NCBI GenBank assembly: GCA_026989405.1 | Contig: JALSJL010000048.1 | Span: 1-5,903 of the forward strand | DNA from: Marinosulfonomonas sp. | GTDB taxonomy: Bacteria > Pseudomonadota > Alphaproteobacteria > Rhodobacterales > Rhodobacteraceae | DNA: 5,903 nucleotides | Direction: 5' to 3' | Shown here: one piece after another, positions 1 to 5,903 of the stretch | Layout: each line of letters begins with the position of its first letter | Position numbering within the stretch: the first letter of the stretch is position 1 | Made by a program: the position numbers and the translations under genes | Notes under the pieces: model-generated | Databases searched by the model: none | What the model was told of the DNA's origin: nothing | What the model saw: only the letters and a program-made list of their open reading frames with translations

Positions 1-348
1 AACGCCGGGGTAGGCCAGAAACGCCGCCTTGTCTGGAAGGGCGTTTCCGCTCAGGGCAAGTGCGGCGATCGTGAGGGCTGCCACGCCGGAAGGCACAAGC
101 AGAAAGCCAAGCGCGCGCAGCGGATGGCCGATTGTCACGCAGCGCCGGCCGAGATCGGCCAGCCCGGTGCGCCCCTGCAGGAGCCATGTGACCACGATGG
201 CAGCGAATGCCGGACCCAGCAGGCCGGGCAGATGGCTGGCCGAGCCGCCGGGAACCACACGCAGGCCGTGCCACGCCATCCACCCCCACCATGACCAGGA
301 GAACAGGAAGGCCAGGAAAACGAAAAGGAGTTCGGGATGTTTGCGCAT
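1..348 (-). CDS. CPBP-like (CAAX protease-related) integral membrane protein, N-terminal part only
   Basis: An open frame without stops runs from an ATG at 348 off the left edge of the window, giving 116 residues of a hydrophobic protein beginning MRKHPELLFVFLAF. I see membrane segments at about residues 7-24, 40-57 and 77-98. Between the second and third lies a basic, glycine-containing loop (WLLQGRTGLADLGRRC) of the kind found in CPBP-family proteins, where a 'GPA.AA..vT...GR.GL..L.RR' stretch is typical. That family includes intramembrane metalloproteases (type II CAAX prenyl protease/bacteriocin self-immunity relatives) in the cytoplasmic membrane. The catalytic EExxxR and histidine motifs would lie further along and are outside the window, so protease activity is unproven. 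The ATG has a weak GAGAA ribosome site 7 bases upstream. It follows the ATPase gene by 72 bases on the same strand and may be co-transcribed with it. Another small membrane protein family is possible. Confidence 0.6.
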   Translation of the reverse strand, partial: MRKHPELLFVFLAFLFSWSWWGWMAWHGLRVVPGGSASHLPGLLGPAFAAIVVTWLLQGRTGLADLGRRCVTIGHPLRALGFLLVPSGVAALTIAALALSGNALPDKAAFLAYPGV

Positions 349-420
349 GCTCGCATTCTCACATGAAGCCGGGCCCTTGTCCTTGATCCCGGACAAACCC
401 GAATTGTCGTAGACCAGCCG

Positions 421-2493
421 CTATTCGGCGGCGATCCGGATCACGGGTTCCATGCTGGCCAGGTGATCTTCGGAAAGGTGGCATTTGATCTCGTGTCCAT
501 CGGCCATGCGCCGCATCGGTGGCACTTCGCGGTCGCACAAGCCACCCGGCACCTGTGATTTCCAGTTGCAGCGGGTCTGGAACGGGCAGCCGGGCGGAGG
601 GTTGACCGCCGACGGAATATCGCCCTCGAGCACGATGTGTTTTTTCTCTACCCGGGTGTCGGCAATCGGCACCGCTGACAGCAGCGCTTCGGTATAGGGG
701 TGGTAGGGGGGCGAAAACACCTGGTCGGTGCTGCCGATCTCGACAACATGGCCCAGATACATCACCAGCACCCGGTCGCTGAGATAGCGCACGATCGACA
801 GGTCGTGGCTGATGAACAGCAGCGTGGTCTTTTCCTTCAGCTGGATTTCCATCAGCAGGTCGGTCACGGCCGCCTGAACGCTGACATCGAGTGCCGAAAC
901 CGGCTCATCCGCGACCACGATGCGCGCGTCGCCTGCAAAGGCCCGGGCGATGCCGACGCGCTGTTTCTGGCCGCCCGACAATTGCCGCGGCATGCGATCG
1001 GCGAATTCGCGCGGCAGTTTGACCAGGTCGAGCAGCTCCAGCATCCGGTCGCGCCGCGCCCGGTCGCTGTCGCCAATGCCGAAAACCTCCAGCGCGCGGA
1101 TGATCTGGCGCCCCACCGTCATCGACGGATTGAGCGTGTCGAACGGGTTCTGAAAGACCATCTGGACCGAGGAAATGGTGCCTGTGTCGCGATCTTCGAT
1201 CGGGACATCCTGAATTTCGCGCCCGAGCAGGACGATCTTGCCGTCGGTCGCGGTTTCCAGCCCCATCAAGACCTTGGCCAGGGTGGATTTTCCGCAGCCC
1301 GATTCGCCGACAATGGCCAGGGTTTCGCTTTCACGCGCATCAAAGCTCAGGGATTCATTGGCCTTGACGACTTTCTTGTTGGCCCCGCCAAACAGCGCGT
1401 TGGCGGCCACCTCGTAATATTTCCTGAGCCCCTCGATTTTCAGAACGACGTCGCCAATCGGGGCCTTTTGTCGGGTTTCGGCCACGGTGATCGGTGCGTC
1501 CCAGTCGATTTCCTGAAACCGCAGGCAGCGGGTGCGATGGCGTTCGTTGCCCGGAACCGGAAACATCGGGATCGTGTCGGCGTCGCAGCGTCCGGCTTCG
1601 AAATAGTCGCAGCGCGGGCCGAAATTGCAGCCCGGAGGGCGTTCGTGCGGCAGCGGGAAGTTGCCCGGAATGGCCACGAGAGGGCGCGAGTTCTTGTCGG
1701 CGCCGGGCAGCGGGATCGAGCGGAATAGGGCCTGCGTATAGGGGTGGCGCATGTTTTCGAACACGTCGCTGATAGAGCCGGTTTCCACGGCCTCGCCGGA
1801 ATACATCACGTTGATCCGGTGGCAGGTTTCCAGAATCAGGCCGAGGTTGTGGCTGATGAACAGCATGGAGGTGCCGTATTTGCGACCGAGTTCTTTGACC
1901 AGATCAACCACTGCGGCCTCGACGGTCACATCGAGCGCTGTTGTGGGCTCGTCCAGGATCAGCAGGTCGGGTTTGCTCATCAGCGCCATGGCGATGACGA
2001 TGCGCTGCTGCTGGCCGCCGGAAAGCTGGTGCGGATAGCTTTTCAGGATGCGCTCGGGGTCGGGCAGCTTGACGTCTTCAACGACTTCCAGCGCGCGCGC
2101 ATAGGCTTCCTGCTTGCTGATGCCTTCATGGATCATCGGCACTTCCATCAGTTGCCGGGCGATCTTCATGGCCGGGTTCAGGCTTGCCATCGGCTCCTGA
2201 TAGATCATCGCGATTTCCTTGCCGCGTATCTGGCGCAGCTCCTGTTCGCTCATCTTGTTCAGGTCGCGCCCCTTGAACTTGATGGTGCCATCGACGATGC
2301 GCCCGTTGACGCCAAGATCCTGCATCACGCCGAGCGCGACCGTGGATTTGCCGCAGCCGCTTTCGCCGACCAGGCCAAGGGCTTCGCCGGGCATGATGCG
2401 GGCCGAGAAATCCATGACCGCCGGGATCTCGCGCAGGCGGGTGAAGAAGGAAATCGAGAGGTTGTCGATCTCGAGGATGGGGGTGTCGCTCAT
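421..2493 (-). CDS. Fused dipeptide/oligopeptide ABC transporter ATPase with two nucleotide-binding domains (DppD-DppF type)
   Basis: This 690-residue cytoplasmic protein supplies both ATPase sites of the importer. Domain 1 (about 5-260) has Walker A GESGCGKST at 43-51, Q-loop Q99, signature LSGGQ at 157-161, Walker B LLILDEP at 177-183 with catalytic E182, and switch H215. Domain 2 (about 348-605) has Walker A at 396-404, Q448, LSGGQ at 505-509, Walker B ending in E530, and H563. Both sites therefore look catalytically complete. Each domain is followed by the oligopeptide-transporter C-terminal extension (HPYT.AL, then PPGC..RC), with cysteines 289/295/303/323 and 636/642/653/671. Fused two-domain ATPases of this type are known (GsiA and YejF are examples); most Dpp/Opp systems use two genes. 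I chose the ATG at 2493 because AAAGG sits 8 bases before it; an in-frame ATG at 2511 has no ribosome site. It is the last transporter gene of the operon. The transported substrate is unknown. Confidence 0.95.
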   Translation of the reverse strand: MSDTPILEIDNLSISFFTRLREIPAVMDFSARIMPGEALGLVGESGCGKSTVALGVMQDLGVNGRIVDGTIKFKGRDLNKMSEQELRQIRGKEIAMIYQEPMASLNPAMKIARQLMEVPMIHEGISKQEAYARALEVVEDVKLPDPERILKSYPHQLSGGQQQRIVIAMALMSKPDLLILDEPTTALDVTVEAAVVDLVKELGRKYGTSMLFISHNLGLILETCHRINVMYSGEAVETGSISDVFENMRHPYTQALFRSIPLPGADKNSRPLVAIPGNFPLPHERPPGCNFGPRCDYFEAGRCDADTIPMFPVPGNERHRTRCLRFQEIDWDAPITVAETRQKAPIGDVVLKIEGLRKYYEVAANALFGGANKKVVKANESLSFDARESETLAIVGESGCGKSTLAKVLMGLETATDGKIVLLGREIQDVPIEDRDTGTISSVQMVFQNPFDTLNPSMTVGRQIIRALEVFGIGDSDRARRDRMLELLDLVKLPREFADRMPRQLSGGQKQRVGIARAFAGDARIVVADEPVSALDVSVQAAVTDLLMEIQLKEKTTLLFISHDLSIVRYLSDRVLVMYLGHVVEIGSTDQVFSPPYHPYTEALLSAVPIADTRVEKKHIVLEGDIPSAVNPPPGCPFQTRCNWKSQVPGGLCDREVPPMRRMADGHEIKCHLSEDHLASMEPVIRIAAE

Positions 2494-2501
2494 CGTTCTG
2501 G

Positions 2502-2506
2502 CCTTT
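2502..2506 (-). promoter_or_regulatory. Ribosome binding site deciding the ATPase start
   Basis: AAAGG lies 8 bases before the ATG at 2493. The competing in-frame ATG at 2511 is preceded only by GC-rich sequence of the palindromic repeat and has no purine-rich site, so the shorter protein starting MSDTPILEI is preferred. Confidence 0.6.
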
Positions 2507-2520
2507 CGCATGCGGCGCGT

Positions 2521-2572
2521 GCCGGGGGCCGGCCCCCGGACCCCCGGAGTATTTCCGGCAAGATGAAGGGGG
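2521..2572. repeat. REP-like intergenic palindromic element
   Basis: Between the DppC-type gene and the ATPase gene is a block with three parts. There is a perfect 18-base palindrome at 2522-2539 (CCGGGGGCC followed by GGCCCCCGG). A second copy of CCCCCGG sits at 2541-2547. Then comes an AT-richer tail (AGTATTTCCGGCAAGATGAA, 2548-2567) ending in GGGGG. As RNA on the operon strand it can form a 7-base-pair stem with a CCGG tetraloop, or an alternative stem using the other CCGGGGG copy. No T-run follows the stem, so it does not look like an intrinsic terminator. From memory, near-identical tails next to GC-rich palindromes recur between genes in Rhodobacteraceae; I could not check this here. 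Likely roles are transcript stabilisation or processing. Confidence 0.65.
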
Positions 2573-2583
2573 ATGGTTTCATG

Positions 2584-3765
2584 TCAGTCCCTCAGGCTTT
2601 CTTCGCGCAGCCCGTCGGCGAGCAGGTTGAGGCCGAGCACCAGGCTCATCAGGGCCAGCGCCGGCGGCAGCGCCGGGTGCGGGTAGATCGAAAGCAGCTT
2701 GCGCCCGTCATTGATGGTCGAGCCCCAGTCGGGGCTTTCGCTTTCCAGCCCGAGGCCGAAGAAGCCCAGTGTGCCCAGCAAGATGGTGGTGTAGCCGATA
2801 CGCAGGCAGAAATCGACGATCAGCGGGCCGCGGGCATTGGGCAGGATTTCCCACAGCATGATATACCACGGCCCTTCGCCGCGGGTCTGGGCGGCGGCGA
2901 CATAGTCGCGGGTGCGGATGTCGAGCACGAGCCCACGCACGATGCGGAAAACCGTGGGGGAATTCACAAAGACGACAGAGACAAACACCACGAGCAGGTT
3001 GCCCGGCACGTCGAACAGATCAAGCCAGGCAGGCAGGAACGAGATGACCGACCCCTGCTCGTTGATCAGGGACAGGTAGAGCACAAGGCCCACCAGCAGG
3101 GCGCCCCCGACATACAGGTTTCGTTTTGCAGTCTGGGTGTGGAAGCGGGAGTTGAGCAGAACCGCTATAAAGATCAGCGGAAAGACGAAGAGAACGACGG
3201 CCATGTAGCTGGGAATGCCGGTCTCGACGATTTCGGGGGTGACCAGAAGGTAGAACAGCAAGATCACCGGGAAGGCCAGGACAAGGTTGGATGTGAAGGA
3301 CAGAACCGTGTCAAGCCGGCCGCCGAAATAGCCGGCGGGCAGCCCCAGCGTGATGCCGACCATGAAGGCGAAAAGCGTGGCGAGCGGCGCGATCTGGATC
3401 ACGATCCAGCTGCCGGCCACCATGCGAGAGAACACATCGCGCGCCAGGTTGTCGCCGCCAAGCAGGTAGTAGCCCGAGCCATCGGGCAGGGGCGTTCCTG
3501 GCAGCTTGTTCTTCATCCCCGATACCTGGCTGAGCGGGTCGTGCTGGATGATCATGTCAAAGGCTGCAAAAATGCCCGTGAACACCCAGAACATCACCAG
3601 GGCAAACCCGATCATGCCGATCACGCTGTCAAACAGTTTGCCATACAGGCCGAGCCGGCGCTTGTAGGTGATCGACAGGCCGAAGACGACAACCAGCGCG
3701 ATCCAGACAGGGCTGAACTGCACAGCCATCCGGATGATGATGCCGCCCCAGGACAGTGGTTCCAT
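2584..3765 (-). CDS. DppC-type ABC transporter permease, enlarged form
   Basis: This 393-residue inner-membrane protein is the second channel subunit, pairing with the DppB-type permease encoded just upstream. Family features are the short periplasmic LLGGDNLARDVFSR stretch at 101-114, the core GGRLDTVLSFTSNLVLAFP at 148-166, and the EAA loop at 288-311 (YVAAAQTRGEG...EILPNA), which docks on the ATPase. The C-terminal FGLGLESESPDWG and the LNLLADGLRE ending are also typical. Usual DppC proteins are roughly 280-310 residues. The excess here comes from an extra hydrophobic helix near the N-terminus (about 17-33, before the normal first helix at 47-68) and an insert at about 180-255 carrying two more predicted helices (187-204, 217-234). 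Its ATG at 3765 follows AAGGGAG by 8 bases. The previous gene ends 13 bases upstream, so the two are probably translationally coupled. Confidence 0.93.
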   Translation of the reverse strand: MEPLSWGGIIIRMAVQFSPVWIALVVVFGLSITYKRRLGLYGKLFDSVIGMIGFALVMFWVFTGIFAAFDMIIQHDPLSQVSGMKNKLPGTPLPDGSGYYLLGGDNLARDVFSRMVAGSWIVIQIAPLATLFAFMVGITLGLPAGYFGGRLDTVLSFTSNLVLAFPVILLFYLLVTPEIVETGIPSYMAVVLFVFPLIFIAVLLNSRFHTQTAKRNLYVGGALLVGLVLYLSLINEQGSVISFLPAWLDLFDVPGNLLVVFVSVVFVNSPTVFRIVRGLVLDIRTRDYVAAAQTRGEGPWYIMLWEILPNARGPLIVDFCLRIGYTTILLGTLGFFGLGLESESPDWGSTINDGRKLLSIYPHPALPPALALMSLVLGLNLLADGLREESLRD

Positions 3766-3773
3766 GTGCCGGG

Positions 3774-3780
3774 CTCCCTT
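3774..3780 (-). promoter_or_regulatory. Ribosome binding site of the DppC-type gene, overlapping the upstream stop codon
   Basis: The operon strand reads TAAGGGAG, then 8 bases, then ATG. The TAA stop of the DppB-type gene (3779-3781) shares two bases with the AAGGGAG site. Ribosomes finishing the first permease therefore terminate on the start site of the second, which favours coupled, equal synthesis of the two channel halves. Confidence 0.7.
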
Positions 3781-4828
3781 ACGAAATTCGGATGCGTGGG
3801 TTGAGAAGAACGTAGCCGATGTCGGAAATCAGCTGGGTGACCAGCACCACAAAAACCGCGACGACCGAGGCCGCCAGCAGCAGTTCGATGTCGTTGTTGC
3901 CGGCGGCTTGCACCAACGTCCAGCCGAAACCCTTGTAATTGAAGAGCGTTTCCACGATCACGACGCCGTTCAGCAGCCATGGAAACTGCAGCATGATCAC
4001 GGTGAACGGCGCGATCAGCGCGTTACGCAGGGCGTGTTTCAGCACGATGTTGCGAAAGCTCACGCCCTTGAGGCGCGCGGTGCGGATATATTGTGCCGTC
4101 ATCACCTCGGTCATCGAGGCGCGCGTCATGCGCGCGATATAACCCATGCCGTAGAGTGCAATCGTCAGAACCGGCAGGAAGAAATTGTTGAAATTGGCAT
4201 CCTCCATTGCGGAAGTGGCCGTGCCCTTGAACCACTTCAGGCCAAAGGCGGACGACGCAAATATCGCAATCAGAATGACGCCGGAAACATATTCCGGTGT
4301 GGCGGTCGTGGCGATGGACACCGTGGACAGGAAACGGTCGAGGCGCGAGCCTTCGCGCATACCCGCCAGCACGCCGAGCAACAGTGCCGAGGGCACCATC
4401 AGCACCATGACCCAGAACATGAGCTTGCCGGTCAAGGCCAGCCGGCGTGAAATGATCACCCCGGCGTCTTCCTTGAAAACCGTGGAAAAGCCCCAGTCGC
4501 CCTGCAGAATGCCGCAGAATTTCCTTGGTGTTTCATCCGGTTTCCGGGGGTCGATGCAGCGGCCGTTGATGACCGCGCCGGTGTCATCCGTGTTGACGTA
4601 ACCGGGCAGCACCCCCAGCCACTGGCCATATTTGACCGGCAACGGTTGCAGGTAGCCCCGTTTGGCAAGCCAGCTTGTCACCTCGGCATCCGACATGCGT
4701 TGCGTGCCCTGAGTCTTGGCCAGCTTTTCAAGGTTCGGGTAGAGATTTGTCAGGAAAAACACGATGAAGGTCAGGCAGATCGCGGTCAGAAGCATGACCC
4801 CGATGCGGCGTAGTATGAACAGCCCCAT
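3779..4828 (-). CDS. DppB-type ABC transporter permease
   Basis: This 349-residue inner-membrane protein is the first channel subunit of the importer. It begins MGLFILRRIGVMLLT, the usual DppB opening, with a first helix at about 9-27. A periplasmic region of roughly 100 residues follows (about 28-127), ending in the family GDWGFS motif at 110-115. Further helices lie at about 135-156, 180-195, 216-232, 270-290 and 315-340. The EAA loop at 247-274 (YIRTARLKGVS...KHALRNALI) is a clear DppB match and contacts the ATPase. The periplasmic region holds two cysteines, C91 and C105, which could form a disulfide. The ATG at 4828 is preferred because GGGGGAAG lies just upstream and the family N-terminus fits. 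A TTG at 4867 would add 13 residues encoded partly inside a hairpin. It sits after the binding-protein gene and just before the DppC-type gene. Confidence 0.95.
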   Translation of the reverse strand: MGLFILRRIGVMLLTAICLTFIVFFLTNLYPNLEKLAKTQGTQRMSDAEVTSWLAKRGYLQPLPVKYGQWLGVLPGYVNTDDTGAVINGRCIDPRKPDETPRKFCGILQGDWGFSTVFKEDAGVIISRRLALTGKLMFWVMVLMVPSALLLGVLAGMREGSRLDRFLSTVSIATTATPEYVSGVILIAIFASSAFGLKWFKGTATSAMEDANFNNFFLPVLTIALYGMGYIARMTRASMTEVMTAQYIRTARLKGVSFRNIVLKHALRNALIAPFTVIMLQFPWLLNGVVIVETLFNYKGFGWTLVQAAGNNDIELLLAASVVAVFVVLVTQLISDIGYVLLNPRIRIS

Positions 4829-4831
4829 GAA

Positions 4832-4839
4832 CTTCCCCC
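4832..4839 (-). promoter_or_regulatory. Ribosome binding site of the DppB-type gene
   Basis: GGGGGAAG ends 3 bases before the ATG at 4828; counted from the GGGGGA core the spacing is 5. It supports ATG 4828 over the in-frame TTG at 4867. It lies about 20 bases beyond the second intergenic hairpin, so that structure would not hide it directly. Confidence 0.55.
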
Positions 4840-4858
4840 GTTGCGAACCGTCGCGGAT

Positions 4859-4880
4859 ATGCCGCAAGACCTTGCGGCAT
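4859..4880 (-). repeat. Second intergenic hairpin between binding-protein and permease genes
   Basis: A perfect 10-base inverted repeat (ATGCCGCAAG and CTTGCGGCAT, 2-base spacer) forms a 9-base-pair stem with a 4-base GGTC loop on the operon strand. It is not followed by a T-run, so it is not a terminator by itself. Together with the preceding hairpin it may block 3'-to-5' exonucleases or guide RNA processing. Confidence 0.6.
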
Positions 4881-4884
4881 CCTC

Positions 4885-4920
4885 AAGACGAAACAGGCCG
4901 CCCCGACCCGGGGCGGCCTG
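4885..4920 (-). terminator. Hairpin after the binding-protein gene: attenuator-like or transcript-stabilising
   Basis: On the operon strand, seven bases after the binding-protein stop, CAGGCCGCCCC pairs with GGGGCGGCCTG: an 11-base-pair perfect stem with a 5-base GGGTC loop (4894-4920). It is followed by TTTCGTCTT, a mildly T-rich stretch. This is a plausible weak intrinsic terminator. In ABC importer operons such as malEFG, a stem-loop just after the binding-protein gene lets that protein be made in excess over the membrane components. The same purpose is inferred here. The imperfect T-tract suggests partial read-through or RNA protection rather than full termination, as needed for the downstream genes. 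Confidence 0.65.
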
Positions 4921-4926
4921 TGTTTG

Positions 4927-5903
4927 TCAGGCTGCGAAACCCAGCTTGTAAAGGTGAATCTCGAATGTCGGGTGCATTTCGGCACCCACCACGCCTTCAC
5001 GATAATGGCGGTAGAGCGAGCGCCAGTAGGGCTGGATGATGACGCCTTCGTCCTGCATGATCTTTTCGATCTTGGCCATGACCTCGCGGCGAGCATCTGC
5101 ATTGGCGATCGACAGCGCCTTGTTCAGCAGCGTGTCGAATTCCTCGTTCGCAAACCCGCTTTCGTTCCAGGCTTCGCCAGTGCGATAGGCCAGCGCCAGC
5201 ACCTGCACGCCGAGCGGGCGCATGTTCCAGTTGGTCGAGCTGAACGGATATTTCGCCCAATCGTTCCAGAACGTAGTACCCGGCAGGATCGTGCGTTTGA
5301 CCTTGATCCCTGCGTCGCGCAACTGCGCGGCTACCGAGTCAGTCGTGTTCTTGCGCCAGTCGTCATCGATCGAGATCAGGTCATGCTCATAGTCGGCCAT
5401 GCCGGCTTCTTCCATCAGCGCCTTGGCGCCGGCCGGGTCCACCTTGAGAGGGGGGAGCTTGGCATACTCGGGGTGGATCGGGCCGACATGGTGGTTTTCG
5501 GCAACCGTTCCGCGACCGGCGTAACCGAGTTCAAGGCAGACGGCATTGTCGACGGCCATCGCCAGGGCGCGCCGAACGCGCACATCGGAATAGGGTTTCA
5601 TCCCGTCGACTTCCGCCTGCTGGTTGCCGCGGATAACGATGGTGGCCGCAGTGATTGCCTCGCTTTCGACCCAGCCGATGCCGGTCATCATGTCGACGAA
5701 ATCGGTCACGGTTTCGTAGAGCATGTCGACTTCCTCGGCCTCGGCGGCGGCAACGAAGGCCGACGGGTCGGTGCCATAGTCGATCATTTCGAAACGGTCG
5801 ATATAGGCGCCGCCCAGGGCCTCTTTTCCCCACCAGTCATGGTCTTCGTTGCGCACCAGGACGGCCTTGACGCCCACTTCAAGGCTTTCGGGCAGGTAGG
5901 GGC
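4927..5903 (-). CDS. Periplasmic solute-binding protein of the peptide/nickel ABC importer family (SBP family 5), C-terminal part
   Basis: The frame is open from the right edge to a TGA at 4927-4929, giving 324 residues; the N-terminus, including any signal peptide, lies outside the window. Family proteins are usually about 500-560 residues, so roughly the first 200 are missing. Typical marks are the early VGVKAVLVRNEDHDWWG stretch, VRRALAMAVDN at about fragment residues 109-119, the A..LM.EAG block, and SVAAQLRDAGIKVKRTILPG. The NESGFANEEFDTLLNKA segment near the C-terminus is also characteristic. Such proteins act in the periplasm, closing around a peptide or other ligand and docking on the permeases encoded next. 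It is the first visible gene of the operon, followed by two hairpins that probably raise its level above the permeases. The ligand cannot be predicted from the fragment. No frameshift or truncation is visible. Confidence 0.93.
   Translation of the reverse strand, partial: PYLPESLEVGVKAVLVRNEDHDWWGKEALGGAYIDRFEMIDYGTDPSAFVAAAEAEEVDMLYETVTDFVDMMTGIGWVESEAITAATIVIRGNQQAEVDGMKPYSDVRVRRALAMAVDNAVCLELGYAGRGTVAENHHVGPIHPEYAKLPPLKVDPAGAKALMEEAGMADYEHDLISIDDDWRKNTTDSVAAQLRDAGIKVKRTILPGTTFWNDWAKYPFSSTNWNMRPLGVQVLALAYRTGEAWNESGFANEEFDTLLNKALSIANADARREVMAKIEKIMQDEGVIIQPYWRSLYRHYREGVVGAEMHPTFEIHLYKLGFAA

Noticed and set aside
135..362. A 75-codon minus-strand frame starting from GTG at 362
   Set aside because: It overlaps the CPBP-like frame, has an odd W/C/P-rich composition and ends early. 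The other frame gives a coherent membrane protein running off the window.
369..408. Possible terminator after the ATPase gene (short CCGGG/CCCGG and GACAA/TTGTC inverted repeats)
   Set aside because: Both stems are only 5 base pairs, they overlap in space and no T-run follows, so termination is not supported.
29..412. A 127-codon plus-strand open frame
   Set aside because: It is antisense to the CPBP-like gene, rich in R, P and S, with no plausible domain.
700..1728. A 342-codon plus-strand open frame opposite the second ATPase domain
   Set aside because: The opposite strand encodes intact Walker A, signature and Walker B motifs here, while this frame shows no family features.
1282..2367. 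Internal duplication of the ATPase gene (two near-matching Walker A stretches at 1282-1308 and 2341-2367) as a recent DNA repeat
   Set aside because: Similarity is limited to conserved motifs. The two domains differ widely elsewhere, matching the ancient DppD/DppF divergence rather than a recent duplication.
1744..3804. A 686-codon open frame on the plus strand, antisense to the ATPase and DppC-type genes
   Set aside because: Its translation is rich in H, D, Q, R and A with no recognisable domain, and it runs across two real genes and the palindromic spacer. It is a by-product of GC-rich codon use on the opposite strand.
4829..4867. Upstream TTG start for the DppB-type permease adding 13 residues
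   Set aside because: The extension (RHIRDGSQRGKF) is encoded partly within the second hairpin and does not fit the family N-terminus. ATG 4828 has a good ribosome site.

Overview
The window is ordinary accessory-metabolism DNA from a GC-rich bacterium, most likely an alphaproteobacterium of the Rhodobacterales. The taxonomic guess rests on protein style, codon use (strong G/C at third positions) and an intergenic repeat with a core like 'GGAGTATTTCCGGCAAGATGAA', which I recall as scattered through Rhodobacteraceae genomes. No search was run, so the placement is an inference.

Every supported gene is on the minus strand, so transcription runs from high to low coordinates. Reading that way: the C-terminal 324 residues of a family-5 extracytoplasmic solute-binding protein (4927-5903, start outside the window); a spacer with two strong hairpins in tandem; a DppB-type permease (3779-4828); a DppC-type permease of unusual length (2584-3765), starting 13 bases after the previous stop; a spacer of about 90 bases with a perfect 18-base GC palindrome inside a REP-like element; one polypeptide holding two DppD/DppF-type ATPase domains (421-2493); and, 72 bases further on, the first 116 codons of a small membrane protein resembling CPBP/CAAX-type proteins, cut by the window edge (1-348).

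Together the first four genes encode a complete peptide-type ABC importer (Dpp/Opp/Nik superfamily). The periplasmic binding protein delivers ligand to a DppB-DppC heterodimeric channel, and the two-domain ATPase drives it. The substrate cannot be read from sequence; peptides are the default, but the family also carries nickel chelates, opines, glutathione and sugars. The likely promoter and regulator lie upstream of the binding-protein gene, outside the window. Expression within the operon is probably graded by the hairpins after the binding-protein gene.

I see no CRISPR array, tRNA, rRNA, insertion sequence or clearly new system. The points worth a second look are the extra membrane-spanning insert in the DppC-like permease, the intact four-cysteine motif after both ATPase domains, the tandem hairpins, the REP-like repeat and the unrelated-looking membrane protein at the end of the operon.
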